Assembly (NCBI GenBank): GCA_002438685.1 | Contig: DJQG01000160.1 | Location: 1-6,588, forward strand | Reading direction: 5' to 3' | Source of the DNA: Ruminococcaceae bacterium UBA6392 | GTDB lineage: Bacteria > Bacillota > Clostridia > Oscillospirales > Acutalibacteraceae | DNA length: 6,588 nucleotides | Shown: positions 1-3,887 of the stretch, piece after piece | Layout: the number at the start of each line of letters is the position of its first letter | How positions within the stretch are numbered: the first letter of the stretch is position 1 | The notes under the pieces: generated by a model | Told to the model about the DNA's origin: nothing | What the model saw: the letters and a program-made list of their open reading frames with translations, nothing else | Databases searched by the model: none | Made by a program: the position numbers and the translations under genes

Positions 1-2
1 AG

Positions 3-659
3 GGCGTGCAGCAGGCGCTCCTCAAGATTTTAGAGGGCACGGTTGCCAATGTTCCCCCGCAGGGCGGCAGAAAGCATCCCCAGCAGGAGTTCATCCAGGT
101 CGATACCTCGAATATTCTTTTCATCTGCGGCGGCGCATTCGACGGCATCGAGAAGATAATCGAAAAGAGAATGGGCGGCTCCGCGCTCGGCTTCAACGCC
201 GATGTCAAGAGCAAGAGCGACCTCAAGAAGAGCGATCTGCTCTCGCAGGTCGTGCATCAGGATCTCGTCAAGTTCGGTATAATCCCCGAGCTTGTCGGCA
301 GACTTCCGGTGCTCACTTCTCTCGATGAGCTCGACAAGACCGCTCTTGTGCGTATTCTCACCGAGCCGAAGAACGCCATAACCAAGCAGTACAAGGCACT
401 GTTCGAGCTTGACGGAGTCGAACTCGATTTCGACATGGGTGCTCTTGAGGCGATAGCTGACAAGACGCTCGAAAAGGGCACGGGTGCGCGCGGACTTCGT
501 TCGATAATCGAAGCTGTGCTCCAGCCGGTCATGTACGATGTGCCGTCAGACCCGACGATTGAGCGCGTTGCGATAACCTCGGGCTGCGTTGCGAACGGAG
601 TTCCTCCGCTTATCGAGCGCAATCCATCGCACCGCAAGCGTGCCGTCGGAGCAGAATAA
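3..659 (+). CDS. clpX: ATP-dependent Clp protease ATP-binding subunit ClpX, C-terminal part (5' end outside window)
   Basis: This is the last ~218 residues of ClpX, the AAA+ unfoldase that recognises substrates, unfolds them with ATP and feeds them to the ClpP peptidase in the cytoplasm. The reading frame is open from the left edge, beginning GVQQALLKILEGT. The block that follows, with PPQGGRKHPQQEF and the sensor-1 strand ILFICGGAF, is typical ClpX. The ClpP-docking loop tripeptide, IGF in Escherichia coli, appears here as LGF (186-194). The arginine-finger segment reads PELVGRLPV (Arg at 300-302) and the sensor-2 motif GARGLR lies at 483-500, followed by the conserved MYDVPS. The zinc-binding domain, Walker A and Walker B lie upstream and cannot be checked. 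The gene ends with TAA and an intrinsic terminator a few bases later. No lon gene follows, unlike the order in many bacteria. Identity is very secure. Confidence 0.97.
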   Translation, partial: GVQQALLKILEGTVANVPPQGGRKHPQQEFIQVDTSNILFICGGAFDGIEKIIEKRMGGSALGFNADVKSKSDLKKSDLLSQVVHQDLVKFGIIPELVGRLPVLTSLDELDKTALVRILTEPKNAITKQYKALFELDGVELDFDMGALEAIADKTLEKGTGARGLRSIIEAVLQPVMYDVPSDPTIERVAITSGCVANGVPPLIERNPSHRKRAVGAE

Positions 660-664
660 AATTT

Positions 665-709
665 AAGCTGCAAAATGCGGGTTTGACCTGCACTTTGCAG
701 CTTTTTTTA
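665..709 (+). terminator. Intrinsic terminator of clpX
   Basis: A hairpin starts a few bases after the clpX stop codon. The arms around GCTGCAAA and TTTGCAGC continue inward through TGCGGGT/ACCTGCA to a three-base TTG loop. This gives about 16 pairs with one A-C mismatch and one G-T wobble, followed by seven T residues (702-708). This is a textbook Rho-independent terminator for the plus strand. Confidence 0.92.
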
Positions 710-710
710 T

Positions 711-759
711 AAAAATAACCGACCGTAAAGTGAAAAAATTACGGTCGGTATGTTTTTTT
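711..759. terminator. Bidirectional intrinsic terminator between clpX and plsY
   Basis: The perfect 11-bp inverted repeat ACCGACCGTAA (718-728) and TTACGGTCGGT (739-749) flanks a 10-base loop. Seven T residues follow on the plus strand (753-759). Five A residues at 711-715 give a U-tract on the minus strand. The hairpin therefore suits termination of plsY, whose stop codon is at 766-768, and also acts as a backup for clpX transcripts. Two tandem hairpins insulate these convergent genes. Confidence 0.88.
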
Positions 760-765
760 GTTGTT

Positions 766-1431
766 TTATTCCTGCTTTGATTCCTGTGCCGCGCTTTCGT
801 TTTCTTCGTGCTTCTTGTGGAAGGGGAGGCTGACTTTGAATTTCTCGTCGCCGTAGTTCATGAAGTGCTTGAGGATGACCGTGGCGGAAACGATCAGCGA
901 GCCGATGACAAAAGACATTATGTCATGGAAGAAGAAATTGCTGACAGCGAAGATAAACATCGAGATGATAACTCTGAGCGAATCGGGCTTGACTATGATT
1001 ATCAGGCTGAATATGGCGGTTATGATAGCCATTCTGAGAACCATGAAGCTGTCCGGAATCAGCGCGAGCAGAACGCCGTAGGATGTGGCGATCGCCTTGC
1101 CGCCCTTGAACTTGAGTATGGGCGTGAACGCGTGACCGAGCACCGGCGCCGCTATAATGAGCGCAAAGAGCATATTTTTGTAATCGGTAACATAGAGCTT
1201 TGCAAGAAATACCGGAACGAAGCCTTTTGCAACATCGAGCAGGAGGCAGAGCACGCCGAGCTTGACGCTGACGCAGCGCATGACATTGGTCATGCCAGGG
1301 TTGTGATCATCGCCCTCCTTGACGATATCGACTCCGCAGAACAGCTTTGGAATAAGGTAGCTGTACATGATGCTTCCCGAAACATAACCTGCAAGAGCGA
1401 AAAGCAAATATTTCAGTATACCGTTTTCCAC
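766..1431 (-). CDS. plsY: Glycerol-3-phosphate acyltransferase PlsY (divergent family member)
   Basis: PlsY moves an acyl group from acyl-phosphate (made by PlsX) to glycerol-3-phosphate, forming lysophosphatidic acid, the first step of phospholipid synthesis in the inner membrane. The 221-residue protein is hydrophobic with several membrane segments. It carries recognisable forms of the family's loop motifs: GSIMYSYLI (19-27), GDDHNPGMTNVMR (40-52), LLLDVAKG (63-70) and LGHAFTPILKFKGGKAIAT (98-116). These differ from the common GSGNPGATNVLR and KFKGGKGVAT forms, so it may be a divergent PlsY or a second copy (paralogue) in a genome that also has a canonical one. The charged tail after about residue 200 (HKKHEENESAAQESKQE) is longer than usual. 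The GTG start is chosen because AGGAGAGG precedes it by 8 bases and the first membrane segment begins immediately after. It is convergent with clpX and appears monocistronic. Confidence 0.88.
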   Translation of the reverse strand: MENGILKYLLFALAGYVSGSIMYSYLIPKLFCGVDIVKEGDDHNPGMTNVMRCVSVKLGVLCLLLDVAKGFVPVFLAKLYVTDYKNMLFALIIAAPVLGHAFTPILKFKGGKAIATSYGVLLALIPDSFMVLRMAIITAIFSLIIIVKPDSLRVIISMFIFAVSNFFFHDIMSFVIGSLIVSATVILKHFMNYGDEKFKVSLPFHKKHEENESAAQESKQE

Positions 1432-1439
1432 AGTTTACA

Positions 1440-1447
1440 CCTCTCCT
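1440..1447 (-). promoter_or_regulatory. Ribosome binding site fixing the GTG start of plsY
   Basis: On the minus strand AGGAGAGG ends 8 bases before the GTG at 1431-1429. No in-frame ATG with a better site lies nearby, and the next in-frame Met would remove the first membrane segment. Confidence 0.8.
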
Positions 1448-1458
1448 TGGATATTTGT

Positions 1459-1481
1459 GAGAATAAGCAAATACTATTCTC
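1459..1481 (-). promoter_or_regulatory. Small inverted repeat in the plsY leader
   Basis: GAGAATA (1459-1465) and TATTCTC (1475-1481) form a perfect 7-bp inverted repeat with a 9-base loop, 11 bases upstream of the plsY ribosome binding site. It could be an mRNA hairpin or an operator. It does not resemble the FapR operator known for lipid genes in Bacillus, so no regulator is proposed. Confidence 0.35.
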
Positions 1482-1496
1482 TCGATCAACACTGCT

Positions 1497-1542
1497 ATTG
1501 TAGCATTTTTAGTCTTAAAAGTTGTTCTTTTCTACAATTATA
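1497..1542 (-). promoter_or_regulatory. Possible plsY promoter elements (-10 only)
   Basis: Two minus-strand -10-like sequences lie upstream of plsY. One is an exact TATAAT at 1542-1537. The other is an extended form, TGCTACAAT, at 1505-1497. Neither has a convincing -35 hexamer at 16-18 bp, so the true start of plsY transcription is uncertain. With either one, the leader would contain the small inverted repeat at 1459-1481. Confidence 0.3.
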
Positions 1543-1572
1543 TGCACTGTATTGCAAATAATTTTAAAAAAT

Positions 1573-1616
1573 ATTCTAAGGTTTTTGTTTAATAATTCTG
1601 AGGTTTTTGTTTAATA
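1573..1616. repeat. Tandem pair of 22-bp direct repeats
   Basis: Two adjacent 22-bp units, 1573-1594 and 1595-1616, differ at one base (A1578 versus G1600). Both contain AGGTTTTTGTTTAATAATT, whose last three bases in the second copy run on to 1619. The period is close to two helical turns, as expected for tandem binding of one protein on one face of the DNA. The pair lies between plsY (minus) and the plus-strand promoter at 1693-1721. No transposon or CRISPR context is present. Confidence 0.85.
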
Positions 1617-1630
1617 ATTATATATTCAAC

Positions 1631-1644
1631 GAGAAAAATTTCTC
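1631..1644. repeat. Short dyad GAGAAA-AA-TTTCTC
   Basis: A 6-bp inverted repeat with a 2-base centre lies 14 bases after the tandem 22-bp units. It could be part of the same control region, but this short A+T-rich sequence could also arise by chance. Confidence 0.3.
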
Positions 1645-1655
1645 TGCTTGACGCT

Positions 1656-1685
1656 GTTCGTGCCAATAAAAGTATCGTTCGTACC
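1656..1685. repeat. Direct repeat GTTCGTRCC spaced 21 bp
   Basis: GTTCGTGCC (1656-1664) and GTTCGTACC (1677-1685) match at 8 of 9 bases and start 21 bp apart. The second copy ends 7 bases before the -35 box at 1693. Position and helical spacing fit an activator site pair for the plus-strand promoter. The regulator is unknown. Confidence 0.45.
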
Positions 1686-1692
1686 GACCCTA

Positions 1693-1721
1693 TTTACAAG
1701 CCGATGAACTTGTGTTATAAT
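1693..1721 (+). promoter_or_regulatory. Sigma-A-type promoter with extended -10, reading toward the rfbC 3' end
   Basis: TTTACA (1693-1698) is separated by exactly 17 bp from a perfect TATAAT (1716-1721), with TGT just before it making an extended -10. Transcription should start near 1728. No plus-strand protein gene with a ribosome binding site follows. The next plus-strand signal is a terminator hairpin, which suggests a short non-coding transcript. Confidence 0.75.
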
Positions 1722-1727
1722 CCGCCC

Positions 1728-1852
1728 GTATAAAACGGGGAGCGAAGAAAATTAATATTGATAACCTCTTACCTCCTATATATGTGCTGCATCTGCCGGG
1801 TGCAGCATAAACTAAAGCGGACAGGGTATACACTCTGCCCGCTTTGGTTTTT
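1728..1852 (+). ncRNA. Candidate small RNA of about 125 nt with exposed anti-Shine-Dalgarno stretch
   Basis: The span runs from the predicted start of the promoter at 1693-1721 to the U-tract of the terminator at 1812-1852. The predicted RNA has a possible 5' stem (CCCGT 1725-1729 with ACGGG 1735-1739, which straddles the start site). An A+T-rich linker follows, with CCTCTTACCTCCT at 1765-1777. Next is a hairpin of TGCTGCA (1785-1791) and TGCAGCA (1801-1807), then the terminator stem. CCTCC in an unpaired region could pair with mRNA ribosome binding sites, as C-rich loops do in several Firmicutes small RNAs. I do not recognise an existing RNA family. Short frames inside it lack a ribosome binding site. 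It could instead be an antisense or attenuated leader transcript at the rfbC 3' end. Confidence 0.45.
1812..1852 (+). terminator. Strong hairpin terminator at the convergent end of the candidate small RNA and rfbC
   Basis: The stem CTAAAGCGG...(1812-1827) with ...CCCGCTTTGG (1832-1847) has about 16 pairs, one A-C mismatch and a 4-base loop ATAC. TTTTT follows at 1848-1852 on the plus strand. On the minus strand the tract after the hairpin is only moderately U-rich (AGTTTAT). It therefore favours plus-strand termination but may also end rfbC mRNA, whose stop codon is at 1856-1854. Confidence 0.85.
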
Positions 1853-1853
1853 A

Positions 1854-2405
1854 TTAATAAATGAATTCGATATCGCTGTCCTTGAGCAGTGGAGCTTTCA
1901 TATCCTTGTCCGAGAGAATCGGCACTTTTACGCCCCAGTCAACTCCGATATCCGGGTCGTCGAATTTTACGCTCCTGTCGTTCGCGGGAGCGTAGTATTC
2001 GTCGACTTTGTAAGAGACTTCAACATCGGGAGTCAGCGTCACGAAGCCGTGCAGGAAGCCCTTGGGGATGAAGAACATCTTCTTGTTCTCGCCGCTGAGT
2101 TCGACCGCTGTCCACTGCATGTATGTCGGCGAGCCGCGTCTTATGTCGACCGCGACATCCATTATTCTGCCGCGCAGGCAGGTCAGAAGCTTTGTCTGCG
2201 CCATGGGCGAAGTCTGGCAGTGCAGACCTCTGAGCGTGCCCTGCTGAGCCGAGAAAGAGCGGTTGTCCTGAACAAATTCAACGTCTATGCCGATGTCGTG
2301 CATTTTCTGCTTCGAATAGCTCTCGTAGAACCAGCCGCGCACATCGCCGAAAACCTGCGGCTCGATAATAAACGCGCCGTCAAGCGGGGTTTCAATTTTT
2401 TTCAT
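1854..2405 (-). CDS. rfbC: dTDP-4-dehydrorhamnose 3,5-epimerase RfbC (RmlC)
   Basis: RmlC is a cytoplasmic cupin enzyme that epimerises dTDP-4-keto-6-deoxyglucose at C3 and C5, the third step of dTDP-L-rhamnose synthesis for surface polysaccharide. The 183-residue length is normal for the family. Visible signatures are FGDVRGWFYE (19-28), FVQDNRS then GTLRGLHCQ with the catalytic His62, the cupin strand GRIMDVAVDIRRGSPT (79-94), IPKGFLHGF (113-121) and Tyr132 in VSYKVDEYY, the expected acid/base partner. The C-terminal DPDIGVDW segment is also conserved. The ATG start follows GAAAGG at 2423-2418, a rather long 12-base spacing. It lies 37 bases downstream of rfbA on the same strand and is surely co-transcribed with it. 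The stop codon abuts the U-tract of the terminator read from the other strand. Confidence 0.95.
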   Translation of the reverse strand: MKKIETPLDGAFIIEPQVFGDVRGWFYESYSKQKMHDIGIDVEFVQDNRSFSAQQGTLRGLHCQTSPMAQTKLLTCLRGRIMDVAVDIRRGSPTYMQWTAVELSGENKKMFFIPKGFLHGFVTLTPDVEVSYKVDEYYAPANDRSVKFDDPDIGVDWGVKVPILSDKDMKAPLLKDSDIEFIY

Positions 2406-2442
2406 ATATCGTCATTACCTTTCATAACAATGCTACTGGCGG

Positions 2443-3390
2443 TCAGTGCTTCTCCTGCTCGCTCTCGATGCCCCAGCGCGGGCGCTCGCCGATGCCGCTT
2501 ATATCATTGCTCGTATAGAGTATCTTGCCCTCGGCAACGCTGAGCAGATGCTGACCGTAGGAGGATTTGCCGTATTTCTCCGCCGATTCGAGCAGCGCGC
2601 GCTTGCTTATCCAGCGCATGTTATAGGCTATCTCCTCCGGCGCAGAGATTTTTATTCCCTGCAGGCGCTCAACGGTCTTAATGAAGTTCGCCGCGTCGAG
2701 CAGTGCGTCAACGGTGCCCGTGTCGAGCCACGCGAAGCCTCTGCCCATAAGGCGGATATCGAGATCGCCGTTTTCGAGATATATCTTGTTTATGTCGGTT
2801 ATCTCAAGCTCGCCGCGCTTGGAGGGCTTGAGCGATTTTGCGTATTCAACGACCCTGTTGTCGTAGAAATAGAGTCCCGTTACAGCGTAGTTAGATTTCG
2901 GATGCTTGGGCTTTTCGACTATCGATACAGGCACGCCGTCGTCGTCAAATTCGACAACGCCGAAGCTCTGCGGATTCTCGACATAGTAGCCGAAAATAGT
3001 AGCTCTGTTCTGCTGCTTTGCCGCCTCTCTGAGCAGATGACCGAGACCGTTGCCGTAGAACAGATTGTCGCCGAGCACCATGGCAACGCTGTCGTCGCCG
3101 ATGAAGTCCTCGCCGATTATAAATGCCTGGGCGAGTCCTTCGGGCTTGGGCTGGACGGCGTAGGAGAGCTTTAAGCCGAACTGGCTTCCGTCGCCGAGCA
3201 GACGCTCGAACTTGGGCGTGTCCTCTATGGTGGAGATTATCAGTATCTCGCGTATGCCCGCGAGCATGAGCGTCGACAGCGGATAGTATATCATCGGCTT
3301 GTCATATACGGGCAATAACTGCTTGCTCGTAACCATGGTCAGAGGATAGAGCCTCGTGCCGGATCCGCCGGCGAGAATGATACCCTTCAA
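2443..3390 (-). CDS. rfbA: Glucose-1-phosphate thymidylyltransferase RfbA (RmlA)
   Basis: RmlA joins dTTP and glucose-1-phosphate to give dTDP-glucose and pyrophosphate, the committed step of dTDP-L-rhamnose synthesis. The nucleotidyltransferase signature GGSGTRLYPLT (8-18) is followed by SKQLLPVYDKPMIYYPL (22-38). QPKPEGLAQAF (80-90), LGDNLFYG (106-113, metal-binding Asp108), VEKPKHPKSN (158-167), GELEITDIN (193-201) and FAWLDTGT (219-226) all match the family. The protein has 315 residues, about 25 more than the usual ~290. The extra residues are a C-terminal tail after GQHLLSVAEG, with no homology that I recognise. The TTG start is chosen because AGGGA (3405-3401) lies 10 bases upstream, a stop codon lies three codons further upstream, and residue 2 begins the canonical KGIILAGG. 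It is the first gene of an rfbA-rfbC pair; rfbB and rfbD are not adjacent. Confidence 0.95.
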   Translation of the reverse strand: MKGIILAGGSGTRLYPLTMVTSKQLLPVYDKPMIYYPLSTLMLAGIREILIISTIEDTPKFERLLGDGSQFGLKLSYAVQPKPEGLAQAFIIGEDFIGDDSVAMVLGDNLFYGNGLGHLLREAAKQQNRATIFGYYVENPQSFGVVEFDDDGVPVSIVEKPKHPKSNYAVTGLYFYDNRVVEYAKSLKPSKRGELEITDINKIYLENGDLDIRLMGRGFAWLDTGTVDALLDAANFIKTVERLQGIKISAPEEIAYNMRWISKRALLESAEKYGKSSYGQHLLSVAEGKILYTSNDISGIGERPRWGIESEQEKH

Positions 3391-3400
3391 ACAAATTCAC

Positions 3401-3405
3401 TCCCT
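3401..3405 (-). promoter_or_regulatory. Ribosome binding site fixing the TTG start of rfbA
   Basis: On the minus strand AGGGA (within CAGGGAGTG) lies 10 bases before the TTG at 3390-3388. An in-frame TGA at 3399-3397 rules out a start further upstream, so the unusual TTG is the only start that keeps the conserved N-terminus. Confidence 0.7.
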
Positions 3406-3475
3406 GAAAAAGTTGTTTTTTATATTTATGTCAACTTCGGGGCGGCGTTTTATAAAAATAAAAAACCTGTCCGAT

Positions 3476-3504
3476 ACAATAGAATTATTGCACGGATATC
3501 TAAA
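3476..3504 (-). promoter_or_regulatory. Possible rfbA promoter
   Basis: On the minus strand TTTAGA (3504-3499) is followed after 17 bp by TATTGT (3481-3476). Each box matches consensus at 4 of 6 bases. This would give a leader of about 80 bases. The match is weak, and other A+T-rich sequence between 3411 and 3470 could serve instead. Confidence 0.3.
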
Positions 3505-3593
3505 AAAACGCCCATCATTTTCATTTTCTCTCAGCCTAATAATACCACTTGCGGCGTGATAAGTCAATTATTATTCGCGTCACGGCGTTGATG

Positions 3594-3622
3594 TTGACAA
3601 GCGGGGCGCGTGGGAATATAAT
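3594..3622 (+). promoter_or_regulatory. Perfect-consensus sigma-A promoter of the feo operon
   Basis: TTGACA (3594-3599) and TATAAT (3617-3622) are both exact consensus hexamers at the ideal 17-bp spacing. The predicted start near 3629 leaves a leader of about 25 bases before feoA. A promoter this strong is expected to need a repressor if the operon is iron-controlled. No convincing Fur or DtxR-type box overlaps it; the nearest A+T-rich candidate is GATAAGTCAATTATTATTC at 3558-3576, a poor Fur match. Confidence 0.9.
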
Positions 3623-3653
3623 TTTACCGTTACAGCGGTGGAACGGAGAGCAT

Positions 3654-3887
3654 ATGACAACTACTGCTGACAGGCTCGCTCCCGGAGAGAGCGGGTATAT
3701 CGAATCGCTTCTTATCTCAGGCTTACGGCGCAGCCGGCTGCTCGATCTGGGGCTTACTCCCGGGACTCTGCTGATTTCCGGCATCTCGTCGCCGTTCGGC
3801 GACCCGGTGACGGTCACGGTGCGCGGCTGCAAGCTCGGACTCAGACGCTCGCAGGCGAAGTGCATAAGGCTGACGGTGCTGCGATGA
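3654..3887 (+). CDS. feoA: Ferrous iron transport protein FeoA
   Basis: FeoA is a small cytoplasmic SH3-fold protein that works with the FeoB transporter in ferrous iron uptake. The 77-residue product shows the family pattern: LAPGESGYIESL near the N-terminus, then RRSRLLDLGLTPGTLL and a closing strand pattern VTVTVRGCKLGLRRSQAKCI. The ATG at 3654 is chosen because GGAGAG (3645-3650) sits just upstream and the length is normal. The frame is open back to 3549, but that extension would lie upstream of and across the promoter at 3594-3622. The stop codon overlaps the feoB start in ATGA, indicating translational coupling. It is the first gene of the feo operon, about 25 bases after the predicted transcription start. 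Confidence 0.92.
   Translation: MTTTADRLAPGESGYIESLLISGLRRSRLLDLGLTPGTLLISGISSPFGDPVTVTVRGCKLGLRRSQAKCIRLTVLR

Larger units (their letters stand above)
3391..3593. other. Divergent intergenic region between rfbA and feoA
   Basis: This A+T-rich stretch separates the start of rfbA (minus) from the feo promoter (plus). Besides the weak rfbA promoter candidate and the rfbA ribosome binding site it contains oligo-A/T tracts (3416-3466) and a weak inverted pair CGTGA (3555-3559) and TCACG (3580-3584) just upstream of the feo -35 box. I see no gene, riboswitch or terminator in it. Confidence 0.5.

Noticed and set aside
808..1503. Plus-strand open frame opposite plsY
   Set aside because: It is the reverse-strand shadow of a gene with clear family motifs; the Glu/Asp/Arg-rich composition is typical of antisense frames.
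1493..1510. TGCTA-TTG-TAGCA followed by TTTTT, terminator-like on the plus strand
   Set aside because: The stem is only 5 A+T-rich pairs and there is no upstream plus-strand gene to terminate; it probably overlaps plsY promoter elements instead.
1573..1616. Tandem 22-bp repeat as a CRISPR remnant
   Set aside because: There are only two abutting units with no spacers, and no cas genes nearby.
1648..1678. Second plus-strand promoter beginning TTGACG
   Set aside because: No acceptable -10 hexamer lies at 16-18 bp; the nearest, TATCGT, is at 19 bp and poor.
1758..2543. Long plus-strand open frame across the small RNA candidate and antisense to rfbC
   Set aside because: It has no ribosome binding site (CCTCC upstream is the complement of one), and its protein resembles no family I know. 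Most of it is the shadow of rfbC and the rfbA end.
2446..3174. Plus-strand open frame opposite rfbA
   Set aside because: RfbA motifs are intact on the minus strand over the whole span, so this is an antisense shadow.
3558..3576. Fur box upstream of the feo promoter
   Set aside because: Only about half of the 19 positions match the Fur consensus and it lies upstream of the -35 box; A+T richness alone explains the similarity.
3549..3653. Upstream extension of the feoA frame
   Set aside because: It would place the start upstream of and across the perfect promoter at 3594-3622, and it lacks family similarity; the ATG at 3654 has GGAGAG and gives the normal length.
3860..3883. GTG start upstream of feoB giving eight extra residues
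   Set aside because: The ATG at 3884 overlaps the feoA stop in the standard ATGA arrangement and gives the canonical N-terminus.
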